Assembly: GCA_963402885.1 (NCBI GenBank)
Contig: OY727098.1
Location: 19,888,717-19,952,716, forward strand
DNA: 64,000 nt
Direction of reading: 5' to 3'
DNA from: Antedon bifida
Taxonomy: Eukaryota; Echinodermata; Crinoidea; Comatulida; Antedonidae
A model generated the notes under the pieces. That model was not told where the DNA came from. It worked only from the letters and a program-made list of their open reading frames with translations, and did not search any database. Position 1 is the stretch's first letter. Every line of letters begins with the position of its first letter. The translations under genes were made by a program, and so were the position numbers. Shown here piece after piece: positions 36,089-48,188 of the stretch.

Positions 36089-38999
36089 GATCAAAAAATC
36101 ATTATTTAATCAAGTATATAGGTTTTGTGTTGTGGGCCACTTACCTTGCACTCAAATAGTATAATATTTAGAGTTAAATACATATCAGTTTACTAACATA
36201 ACCACAATATGTTCAGATTAATCGTAAACAGAAATGTTGATGTATTTTTCCTCAAGCTACGTATTTCAAACTATTCTATATCATATTGCCACCGAAGCGG
36301 GATATATATAGCGGTAAAATACTCACTTGAAATTCGATACAAAATACGCAGAAATAATAACAAAACAAGCAAACTATCTGGTCTACGTTTATGAGATAAT
36401 ACAACCTACATAAAATAGTGTTCTGTTCTAATTATTTCACGTTTAATCATCTACTTACAAGGCGGATGTTAAGTAACTAGGGCTGTTTTAACGTCAAATA
36501 GGAGAGCAGTGTTTAGATAAATGCTAATCTGTATATAATTTGAAATCGGCACAGTTTATGCCATCCATGCTTTCGATGGGATTGAATGCTTGTAAGTGTA
36601 GCCTCTAATAAACCTAAAGATCATGTGTGTATAGTATTTCATTGTTCCATGTAAATGTCGTAAACTGACAAATAAGCTTCTATTCCTTCTTTCCTATACA
36701 TTTACTGCAACAATTTTATGAGATCAACTATATTCATTTAAAAAACTTTATAATTTAAACATAATATGGAATAAAAGGAGTAATATTTAAACAGATACAA
36801 TGCCCGATCAGTGAGATGGAGTTCAATCTATATCATCCACAACAATAGCAATGATGGTAATCTAATTAATGGCCGAGTGTTTAATATAAATATCAAAGTA
36901 TTATACCTTTACACTTAATGTTAAAAAAGTGAACAGAATTACTTTATATAACACAATTAGCAGGCTCTTTTTGTAAATTTATTTTTTAATGATGGAATCT
37001 CATTCCTGATCGATTTTCCTTACGTTTTTTAATTCAGTACCCTAATTTGGGATGATTAAAATGAGATAGGCCTAAAATCAACTCATAAGATTTAAACTGT
37101 ATAATAATTATATTTTTTCCAATATTGTGGAGATGCAAATCTTTATTGTGAATGAAGTGTGTGTTTGTAACAACTAAAATAATGCGATTCGGTTTTAAAA
37201 ATAAATGTTTTATTAAACCACATCAGAATGCTATGTTTAACTGGAGGGTCTTCGATGAAGATTATGCTCAACGGTACACAATGTTGTGTCGCTCGTTTCT
37301 TTAGGCCTAATGCGAAATTTAAGTTCTGATTTGATTCGGAGAGAACAATCTGATACCGATAAAACTGTATCGACAAGACGAAGACGACGAATGTTAAATC
37401 ATGAGCTTTTTCTGACGCCCTTTGTCTGTGTGCTCACCCGATTATCTCCAAAATATTTGGTAATACAATATCTTATATGTATCACACTGTATTATGCAAG
37501 GTTAATGATAATAGGCGATACATGTGAAACACATGTGCTGCTGTATAAACGGAATCGAAACCTGTATACAGTAGGCCATGCAGGGGACACCGAGAATCGG
37601 GTGATGTGCCTAGGTTCCATTAACGAACCATAAAATCCAAAAATCCCGAAAACACAAAGGAATAACATAGCAAACAATAAGCACATAAAGCACTTACATT
37701 TTTTGAGTCATCATGGCCTTGTGTCACGTGCAAAGTTATTTCAAACGAATTACATTAATATAACTGTAATCATAATCAGTCATAGAAGAAATTTAAAGTC
37801 CAATAATCTCCCATGAGCTTTCAAATGAAAATGAATAAAACTGTTTAAAATATATTTTAGGCGACTTGAAAAATGATTTATGAAAATTGCATAAGAGTAT
37901 TACTCCGTCTTCTTTTGATTCATAATTCGATTGGGAATGGTGTATAACCAAATTAATTTATTGAATAAGTATCTCAGCAATTTCTTTGTATTTTTCCGAA
38001 TATTGCAAAAATGCAATCAAACTCAGACATTAGTCGAGATGATTTATGGATAAAACATAGCAATTTGAACGATTAATGTGTGGATATCCTTTTATGTATT
38101 ATTGACTAACAATAAATAGAGCAAATCACAGAAATTGATTTTTTTTTCTTTCAAAAAATCGCATTAAATTAAGATTTAAAAGTTGTTTGATTTCAATTTT
38201 GTATTATGACTTCCTCAAGCCGATTTCTAGTTACCATATTATGATCTGTCCACTATCATGGCAATTGTAAATAAAATACAATGTATTCATAACATGGTCA
38301 TAAGCCTAACCTAACTTTAATGTAATACAGACAACACATGTGATACTGTGACACTGTATATTACATTATGCCATTGGAGATACAGTACAACGAATCTGGT
38401 GTTGAATACTGTCAATGAAAAATGATATAAAAAGCATGAATAAATATTTGATATCACTAAATAAAATTGATATTAAAATTGTTGGTAAAAATATAAAAGT
38501 GGGATGTCAATATAGGCCGGTTTATAAATACGCACATGAGTCAGCAGATGTGCTGACACGGTGAAATTCTAATCCTATAGACCACTACCACCTTATATGT
38601 AAATTCTTTAAAAATCAAGGCAATTCTTATGCTCCATTTATTAATGAAGTTGTCTATAGGCCTACTCATCAATTTGCCGATTTTAGGTAACTGACCAATC
38701 AGAGCAATACAAAAATATCAGATCATGCCATTTTGGCACTAATAAAAACAAAATAATGTATTCAATCGGCCGTAAATGTATGTTACCTAATAACTGCTTC
38801 ACGTTACAATACATTCTTATTTTCTGTGTATTAAAGTAATTCGTATGAGTCTTAGATATAAAAGTGAAATATTAAAATGAATGTAGCAAAATAGATTAAC
38901 CTATTTTATAACAATGCTCAATATAATGCCGTATAGATGCATTCTCATAATATCAAATCGCAGAATGGGTGGTACAACTGTATTGTATGAGGGCAATAC
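36089..38999. other. Intergenic, no gene recognised
   Basis: The 115-residue open frame at 37286-37633 begins without ATG, has no domain features and overlaps frames on the other strand; it is not called. Otherwise AT-rich. Confidence 0.5.
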
Positions 39000-39113
39000 T
39001 TACGTGAGTACGTAAGCGCAACGCAATACAATTCACAGTAATAATCAATCGCTTGTGATTGGTCAAATTACTTGCGTTGCGCTTACGTCATAGCGTTGCG
39101 TATAGGGAACCAA
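39000..39113. mobile_element. MITE family B, copy 1
   Basis: Inverted arms ACGTAAGCGCAACGCAA and TTGCGTTGCGCTTACGT around a centre with GTGATTGGTCAAATTAC. The outer right end reads GCGTTGCGTATAGGGAACC. A second copy is at 60326-60450. Confidence 0.75.
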
Positions 39114-41077
39114 GCATTAATTTAGGTCGATATGATTTAATTTCCCTTAGCGAACACTTTTCTTCTGTCCCAATCTAACCCTCCGAGAAAAAATAATATC
39201 GAGCAGACATGCAAAAGAGATTCTTACAAAGGGCAATTGTTGAAAAATAATAGACAATTTCATTTAAATATATAAAACGTTATTAAGCTATTCGTCATCG
39301 GAACAAATTGCTTAGAAAAACAATACAAAAATACCTGTTCACGCGCTCTACATTTAACAACTTAGGTTTCCCAACTTTGATGGCGAATATAACAATTTAA
39401 GCAAACTGTATATTACTGCAGTACTGTTAACATTATTATGAATATTATAATTATTGTTGTGATTGAATTACTGTATCTTATACTGTTTTATCATTTCAAA
39501 AAACAACGAAAGGTGTAATATTTCTAACATAGTAAATAAATGAAATCAAAACGTTGTTATGTTATTAATGCCCTTTTCAGAAAAATACTGAATGCAAAAC
39601 CATCATGTTATATAAAATGTTTATTGATAATTCAATCCAAACATCAGCAAACTAAGTACCATGCGCAATATACAAATTAAGCGAAACATAGAAATATAGG
39701 TCTACCAATAATACTACCAAATAATTTAGATTCAATTATGTTATTAAATATAATTACAGTTGCGCCGACTTTGCCAGAACACACCTGAAATTTAAGATGT
39801 AGAATATTGCAGAAAAATTATGAAAAACGAGAGTGGATTATCGACTGCGTCTTTGTTAATTTTCCAAACCGATATACGATACAATTAGACACAAATGAAA
39901 TTAACTATAAAGCCTTTTAGGCAGTAAAAATATTATCTTTCCTTAGCGTCTCAATCGCTATTTCCACTAACAAGTGCTTTCGAAATATACTCAACAATTA
40001 AGTAACTTATGTTTGAAAAGCAATAAATTTAGCAGACTTCATACTTAAATCGATGCAATAAATCTGGTATTTTATTACACATTTAGTAAATGAAGCCCGG
40101 TGGCTCACCTCTTAGTAAGTTTTGTATAATAATACTGTAGTTTACGATGAACATTTATTTGTTTAGCGATGATAGAACTCGGTAAATTGAGACACACATA
40201 AAGCATGAAAGATCTAGTAAAGATAGGCCACTTTTTTCTCTCTCTAATTATTTAAATTCAGTGTTATTTTCAATTTAACTGAATGTAGGTGGTGTCATTA
40301 AAATTATCTTAAATCTAAATGTTCTGGGCTACAATATTCGTTATTGAAATTAGTTGTCGCGTGCATACTGAAAGATGATAACAATAGTAAGACATTTTTG
40401 TCATTTTTCGCGGTATAAACTGAAAACTTAACGCTTGTTTTTTTCAGTTTTGTTTGTTTGTTTTTGTTACGGGTTGTCAGTTTAATGCAATAGTGTGTAG
40501 TGTAGTGGTTCAAACTTCGTTGGTGCTAAAGGGACACAACAGTTGACATATATGTGGGCATAGGCCTACAAACGTTCAAAAGTAATACATTATTTTTTTA
40601 ACAGTCAGTCCTACCATCATTTTCACCGTACGCTAAGTTATGACCAAAGGAACATTAACAGTAACAACATAAAAACTGCATGGTTAAATTCTTCCTGGAC
40701 ATTCATCGATGGTAGGATAGTAAGAATACAACACTGTACTCATGTTTTAAGGGGCTAGCAAACAGTAGTAAAATAAACGATTAGTGTCACCTGATCCTCT
40801 CTACCGAATCCTCAATTTTATAAGATGACATAAGATGTCAGGCCTACCCGTACTCCCACTCATCGACATAATACCATACCGAATTCCATTAAACATAAGC
40901 ATAGCTAGTCACTGTATTCGGCATTATTACAGAAATATATACATAAATCATTGTTTATATTTGCCAACTATAGTTAATTCCGTAATCACCATATTTATTG
41001 AGTATCTATCCACTGTCTGAGTAGAAACTAATAATTTAGAGCTCTCGGTAAAGATATACCGTTGTAACAATGACATA
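39114..41077. other. Intergenic, no gene recognised
   Basis: AT-rich up to the left end of element 2. No supported coding segment. Confidence 0.5.
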
Positions 41078-41184
41078 TAGTCCGGTGGCAGGAGGGGGGA
41101 ATCACCACCCGAAAGGGGACAAATTGCCATCCAACTTTTCTAGACTAGAATTTTCCGTAGATTACGAATATGGAAGGTAATCGA

Positions 41185-42180
41185 TCAGGATAGGAAGCGT
41201 TTTCGAGATATAAGGGGTCAAAGTTCAAAATTGACCAATTACAACAATGTATTATGTATATGTATTATAACAAATTTATTGAAGCACAATTTGGTCTTTT
41301 ATTACATTTTTATGATTATAAGTGTCTATTCAATCACCTTATGAAAAAAAAAATCCTTTTTGATTAAGGGTCAAATGTCAATATTGACCAATCATAGAAC
41401 GTACCTATAAAACCAAATAAAAACTAATATTTAATAAAAATTGGATGTATTCTCATCCTGTTAATCAATCATACGCAATGTAAAAGAGCAAATACATCAT
41501 TTCATCAGTTGACATAAGGTCAAATGTCAACATTTTAATACGCGTATTAGTTAACAAATAAATGCAAAGTTGTCCAAACTATGATATTGATGGTTTTACA
41601 AGTAATCAAATTATTTGATTAGTAAAGTTATGTTATTTCATTATAATTTTGATTAATATAATTATAATACTGTATTTAATCAAATCAGACTTCGGTCAGG
41701 ATAGGAAGCGAATAGGAAGAGATAAGGGGTCAAAGTTCAAAATTGACCAATCATAACAATGTATTATATACATATGTATTATAACCAATTTATTAAAGTT
41801 CAATTTGGTCTTTTAATACATTTGTATGGTTATAGGTATTGTATGGTGTTATTCAGTCGCCTTATAAAACAAATACTTTGTAATTGAAGGTCAAATGTCA
41901 ATATTGACCAATCACACAAATTGCATTTAAAACCAAATAAAAACTAACATTTAAGACAAAATGTTATGTTTTATCATTCTGTTAAGACATCTATCAATCA
42001 TACACAATCAAAAGAGCACATTTATCATTACACAAGTTGACATAGGTCAAAGGTCAACATTTGAACAAATGATATACTAAATAATGCAAAGTTATTCAAA
42101 CTATGAGATCTATGTTCATAAATGTAATCACGTTATTTGATCAGTGAAGTTATGGTATTTTTATATTTTTTCTAGTGCGC
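41185..42180. repeat. Tandem duplication inside element 2, about 511-bp unit
   Basis: TCAGGATAGGAAGCG starts each copy (41185 and 41696). Both continue with AAGGGGTCAAAGTTCAAAAT, then CAATTTGGTCTTTTA, then GTCAATATTGACCAATCA, and end with the GTTGACAT(A)AGGTCAAAGGTCAA region. The unit starts inside the terminal inverted repeat, so the duplication copied part of the terminus inward. Confidence 0.8.
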
Positions 42181-42399
42181 ATTATTTTAAATGTTTTAAT
42201 ATAATACTGTAAAATAAATAATAAAATTAATATTATGACGATTAAAATGTTATGATGTTAAAATGTTGCGATGACCTTCAATGATTTGCCACTATACAGT
42301 TGCATTTATTAGGGCTACAATATTCGTTTTTGGAAAATAAACTACTATTCATCAGAACCAGAGAATACCAATTCGTACAGGATAGGGCATAGGCAGATC

Positions 42400-43740
42400 C
42401 AGGTGGCCAAACTCAATCCACAACTCACTACACAAACAGACCACAATTTTTATATAGCCACAGATAGTTTGGCCCATTACAGGAAAGAGTTTCCTGTACA
42501 CAGAGGATTCTAAAATAACCCATATGTATTTGCCCGAATGAACCCTCTAAGGACCCTTTTGGGATCTCTATGTGATGTGCTACATAAGGCCCTGTATTAG
42601 AAATTAATATGGGGTAAATAGTTCATAGATGAACTATGGAATAAAACTAAATGTGCACCCTCAATCTTTAAATAACATTTATGGATTTGCCCAAATGAAC
42701 CCAAGGGCCGATCCTTCATGGACCTTTCGGGGTTCTCTATGTGGGGCTACAAGAGACCCTATATTGGAAATAATGTATGTGGGGTGAAAATGTGGGTTCA
42801 TAGAGATATAATAAATATCCCTGTACACCCTCGATCATCCATAAGGAACATTTTATGGATTTGCCCAAATTAACCCAAGGGCCGGTCGTTCTCCATGGAT
42901 GGACATTAAGCCCCATAATGGAAATATAAGGGGTGACACTGTGAGTTCATATAGACAGACGGGGCCCATGGAATAAAGCTGCCTTGCACTCTCGATCCTT
43001 AAGGAACACTTATGGATTTGCCCAAATTAACCCAAGGGCCGGTCCTCCATGGATGGACATTAAGCCCCATAATGGAAATATAATGGGTGACACTGTGGGT
43101 TTATAATAGACAGGTGGGGCCCATGGAATAAAGTTGCCTTGCACTCTCGATCCTTAAGGAACACTTATGGATTTGCCCATATTTACCCCCAAAGACCGGT
43201 CCTTCATAGATGGACATTAAGCCCCATAATGGACATATAAGGGGTGACACTGTGGGTTCATAATAGACAGGCGGGGCCCATGGAATAAAGCTGCCTTGCA
43301 CTTTCGATCCTTAAGGAACACTTATGGATTTGCCCAAATTAACCCACGGGCCGGTCATCCATGGACATTAAGCCTCATAATGGATAAGGGGTGACAATGT
43401 GGGTTTATATAGACAGGCACATGGAATAAAGCTGCCTGTGCACTCTCGATCCTTAAGGAACCGATTTGAATTTTGCCTAAAATGAAACAACAGCAGGTCA
43501 TCTATTTAGACCCTTCTGTGGTTCTCTACTGTATGTTCAGTTCTACATTTGGCCCCTGTATCGGATCAACGCATTTGGCTACATAAGTTACTGTGTTAGA
43601 AATATATCGGGTAACTAAAACTGTAGGTTCCAATATTAAGCCATGGGAAAAGCCTGTCTGTGCACCCTCAATCCTTTTAAAAGGAACCCATATGGATTTG
43701 CCAAAATGAACCAAGGGTAACTTCTGAATTCTCTATGAGC
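42400..43740. repeat. Tandem array inside element 2, about 155-bp unit, seven copies
   Basis: Units are marked by GGAATAAAGCTGCC at about 42640, 42808, 42971, 43125, 43281, 43424 and 43646. TGCACTCTCGATCCTTAAGG, TATGGATTTGCCCAAATTAA, GGGCCGGTC and ATTAAGCCCCATAATGG recur in order. The centre copies are most alike and the edges most diverged, the usual pattern for unequal exchange. Confidence 0.88.
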
Positions 43741-43999
43741 CGTACATTCCATTTATTGGAGATACATGGATACCTGATTGAAATTGCACAAATATTTCTG
43801 AAAGACATTGTACTGTATAGTAATAGTATTATTCCCCTTCCACACCTCTTTGAATTAAATCCGCCGTGATAGGCTCTTATGTACAGGATTTCAAAGCAAT
43901 AATCACACTTGTATTTTTCAAACAGTATAATCTATTAGATTGAATAAAAATATATATTATAAACAATTTGCCGTTAGAAATCTCTATGCCATGTCGTTA

Positions 44000-44460
44000 T
44001 TTAGATGAGAAAAACAGGTCAAAGGTTAAAATTACAGAAAAATAGGTGTTTCAGTCACTTTTTAAAAAAATGTTGCATTATGGCAAGTATAAACATATAT
44101 ATTGTGAACAATTTGACACCAAAATTGGCTCCTTACGACAAATATTTATTAATTTATGTTTTTATAACCTTATTCAATTATGTCAAAGGTTAATAACCAC
44201 ACTTCCGGTCATTTTCAAGCAATATCATCTGTTACACTGAATATAAATGTATATCTTGGGAACAATTTGCTCCTATTTTTAATTCTCTCCGACCTGCTGT
44301 TACTTAGATATAGCAAAAAGAGGTCAAAGGTCAAAATTGCTAACAATGGGGTTTCCGGTCAATTTTACAAAGAAAGTTCTGTTAGAGCTAATATAAACAT
44401 ATACATTGTGAACAATTTGACACCAAAATTATCTCACTACGTCCAGAATTTCTAGAGATA
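44000..44460. repeat. Diverged internal repeats shared with element 1
   Basis: Three units near 44015, 44178 and 44321. The consensus features are AGGTCAAAGGTCAAAATT, then TTTCCGGTCA(A/T)TTTT, then AATATAAACATATA, GTGAACAATTTG and a TACTTAGATATAG end. The same order is seen in element 1 at 5090-5550 and, inverted, at 2640-3140. Confidence 0.75.
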
Positions 44461-44640
44461 TAGCATGTTTTTATATTGGTCAATTTTGAACTTTGACCCC
44501 TTATATCTCGAAAACGCTTCCTATCCTGATCGATTACCTTCCATATTCGTAATCTACGGAAAATTCTGGTCTAGAAAAGTTGGATGGCAATTTGTCCCCT
44601 TTCGGGTGGTGATATCCCCCCTCCTGCCACCGGACTAATA

Positions 44641-47600
44641 CAATTAGTTTTAGTAAGTTTTGTAAGTTTCATACTTCTAAATGTCGTAATTAGGCCACAG
44701 AAAGAGTTTGTTCACTTTCTGATATGGCAGGAAGTGGATTTTCTCACATTGTTGGTAGATCCATTATTTCTCCATGGTAGATCTTAAGTTGACTTTTAAA
44801 AAGGGTTTAAAAAGTTCATTCCTTGGTGCTCGATGACAGAAAACGAACTGCAGTGCTACCTGATTTTCATAAGTGGAACGGCAAGTCAGTGAGTGTCCAT
44901 GGCAGACCCGAGTCCACAAAATGGAAATGGAGCAGGTTAAAGTTACGTAATTACAACCAAAAGTTAATTCATTTTTTGTAGTGGATTATTTTGCCACCTT
45001 TTTTTTAGTTCGTTCGACTCGAATATAGTCTTTATTAAATATTTTTTTAAATATTAAACTCGCATTTTTCAAGATCTAGAAAAATAAAGATTTGTACTAT
45101 TAGAAACAAAAAAAACTTCTTGTATTATTACCGTGATGTTTTGAGATAAAAATTAAGTGTTATAAAATGATAAATAGATTATGAGTCAATTTAGTTATTT
45201 TCATAGCCATAAACAGTTATTGTTTTTAGCGTTCCATCACGACTAAAAAGAATGAGTTGAGCATACGGGTCTTGTCATGTTACCGATAGTATCATTAATT
45301 TAAACACACGATCAGAGAAAAAAAATACAAGGCGGAATTTGTTTCTACTTTCAATCGTTGCCAGCGGCCAGATATAATTCCCGCGTTATTAGATCGATGC
45401 AATTAATGTAATTGGGAAGCGATGCAAACAGATAATGATAGGCGACTTATTGAATAACGCATAATAGGACTATTAGTGATATTATTACTGAATTAGCTCT
45501 GATACTTAATTCAAGCTAACGCAACAATGTTGCGGCAAGATTCTTCTTCAGAAAGTGTGAACCGCCCTGTATGATCTATATACGCATGCGTACACAATCA
45601 CGAAAGGAGAACGCATTCATAACAGTTTATGTTGGAAAATATCATTGACGCGAAAACAACAAAACATTGTCAGTGACACCATAGCTCACACAAAGATTAG
45701 CGCGCACATTCAAAAGCCGTTTATATTTTATTCGTGATAGAACGCGTGCGTATCAAATTTTGTATCTCTTTGTGGTATCCCCCAATGCCAATTTTACTCA
45801 TTTATACGGCTACTACACTTTGTACTCTGTCACCTATAAGCCTAGTAGATAAATTGAAAGTAATAACACTTAAACATAATAAAACATTAGGCGTGTAAAT
45901 GAAGTGTTTTAAAAGACTAAAGTGAAACGGAAAACAAGACATCGATGCAGTTTTCAGTAAAATTAACTAAATGACTGGGCCTACATTTGATAATTGTTCT
46001 AATGATTATAATGTAATTACAGTGAGAATATAATGGAGGTAATAACAAGGTACAGTACATTTTAAATTGCCCATAACCGGTGAACCTGCATTGATAGTCT
46101 GTACAGATAATATACATTTTACTGTTGGTTTAAAAGAAAATTAATTCAGCGGTGCGAATAAGTTAAATTGCCATTGTGTGCTTGTTGAAATTCGTTAGTG
46201 ACATAGAATAAGAACAATGTGCCTGTATAAAATCTGATAAAAATGGTACGCATTTGTACGTGACGCATGCGTATGCCTAAGCACGGTAGTACTACAAGCG
46301 GAAGGCTGAAATTACGCAATCTTTCTCTCTGGAATACACACCAAAATGTTTAGGCTTAATTATGTAACGGACCCAAAAACTATACCAAAATATTTTGAAT
46401 CATATCATCACATAATGATGACAGCGCATGGTCCAATGTTGGTTTTGTATATGATTTTTTTAAACTTTGTCTAACCATAACCAAGCTATTTACCCTTTAA
46501 AATTGATTGAAATATAATCTAGGCCTACATGGAATAAATTTATGTTCTGTGTTTTATGATGACGGTTTTTCCGACAGCTCCCCATCAATTTCCTCCAAAT
46601 TATTGAGAAACACCGATTATTATAAACGCACCATTGGTAATGTGGTTAGGGGTATGGATAATGAATTGAAACTACGCAGTATTTTGATAATTGCAAGTCA
46701 GTTCTCATCTGTAATAATCAGCAATGTGTTTCAATTAGAGCCGAATTTTCTCACCTTCAGTCAGCGTGCTTATCCACCCGTGTTTACTTGCATTACGCAC
46801 GCCTCGTTTCACGACCAGCCAAATTGAAAACGAATTCTCAGAAGGGACTACAACGCAGGTCATCATTATTTCGAAAGCTATGCTGCTTAACGAATACCAT
46901 CTTACGCCCTACAAATTATATTCTCATTCGTTAATAGTCAACATTTGTTTTCGCACGGTTAAGCCAAATCGTCATATATTTTTGCATAATACAAATGTGA
47001 TTATTGGAAAGTATAGAAAATGAAATAATAGCCGAGATTAAATAGGAGAGATTTTGAGCAACTTTTAGATGAAATAAAGACGTATGAATAAAATATTGAA
47101 CCATAAAATATTGTACTTATTAGTAGAAGTTCAATAGTTGGACTATTTTCAAGAAGATGAAACCTCTGTAATTTGATTAGAACCATTTTAATGAGCCATT
47201 AGTTATGCATTATTTAATAAGCTAATCCGATTATCGTATATTACGCGACACAATCTGGTGAAGTGTTTTTGTGATGTAGTTCTTCTTCTACGTTGACGCG
47301 ACTCACAGATCAAGATATCCATTCTACGGCTTCTTCAAATCATATATGGTGCGTTATAGATTTTTTTTGTATATCAATATTGCTATTTGTATTTATTTTG
47401 TTGGTGGTGGACATGGGCCAGATTCAACTGGACATACTTGTGGCGTTCACATCGAACTATGGTTAATTAATAGTTAAGTTAATGTAACTAGATAGTGAAA
47501 GTTGCCGAAATGAACCACTGCTGGGGTACCTAACTCCGACCATGGAGAAATAAGTTAGTTGCTCCAACTGAAGGACGATTTTCAGCCATCAGAGCAGTTT

Positions 47601-48180
47601 TAACAAGCCCGGGACTAAATAAAAGTATCGTTCTTTGGGCTCAACAAGCAATGTGACATCTTATCAGGGATAATTTCACTCTTCCCTGTCTTATATAAAA
47701 GGATATGTTGTTCAGGACCAAGAACTATTTTTTGTATGGTGTCACCGACAAGTAATAGTGAGCCTGTGTCAAGAGTAAGAGTAATTATAGAGAACCGTCC
47801 AGCGGAATTCTTCCTGATAAACTAATGGAAGAATAGAATAAACACTTTTCAGTTATTATTTTCAATCGTCTTTAAAAATTTACACTGACCACATTAACGT
47901 TGATAATGATGTAATAATTAAAATATCATTCTACAACATGTTTTCATTGTTGTTTAGAAATGTACTATTATACTGTAAAGTACAGTTATACTGTATTGTA
48001 ACTTAAGCCAAACGGCAGTCTATATAATAATACATTAGATATCTGAAGGTACTGTACTTTTTTTTAATAAACACTGATAATGTTGCTAATGTTTGCTAAA
48101 CATTATTAACGTTTTTATGACTACTTTGTTGCTGACTTTAGATTAATTAACTCATAAATTTGTATTTTATTTTGTTTAAG
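44641..48180. other. Upstream region of drgx, no exon supported
   Basis: Likely to hold drgx control sequence and 5' exons. One copy of ATTATTTCTCCATGG is at 44763-44777 and an inverted copy at 47540-47554. A 40-bp segment at about 47306-47345 has exon-like borders (CTCACAG and GTGCGT), but nothing identifies it. The 106-residue frame at 46507 shows no family features. Confidence 0.4.
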
Positions 48181-48188
48181 ATAGCGAT

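Larger units (their letters stand above)
41078..44637. mobile_element. Large inverted-repeat transposon (element 2), non-autonomous
   Basis: The termini 41078-41241 and 44474-44637 are nearly perfect inverted repeats of about 164 bp, starting TAGTCCGGTGGCAGGAGGGG. ATA lies directly outside both ends (41075-41077 and 44638-44640), giving a 3-bp duplication. The interior contains a roughly 511-bp tandem duplication (41185-42180), a 150-bp-period tandem array (42400-43740) and, in the right part (44000-44460), three diverged copies of the same repeat found in element 1. No transposase-like frame is present; the short frames inside are by-products of the repeats. Confidence 0.88.

Noticed and set aside
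37286..37633. 115-codon frame
   Set aside because: It starts at a non-ATG codon, has no recognisable motif and overlaps an equally long opposite-strand frame.
44005..44455. Overlapping 62-91-codon frames
   Set aside because: They lie in the repeats shared with element 1 and encode the same pseudo-peptide words.
47306..47345. Exon-like 40-bp segment before drgx
   Set aside because: Borders look like splice sites, but joining it to 48181 gives no DRGX-like N-terminus and no start codon.
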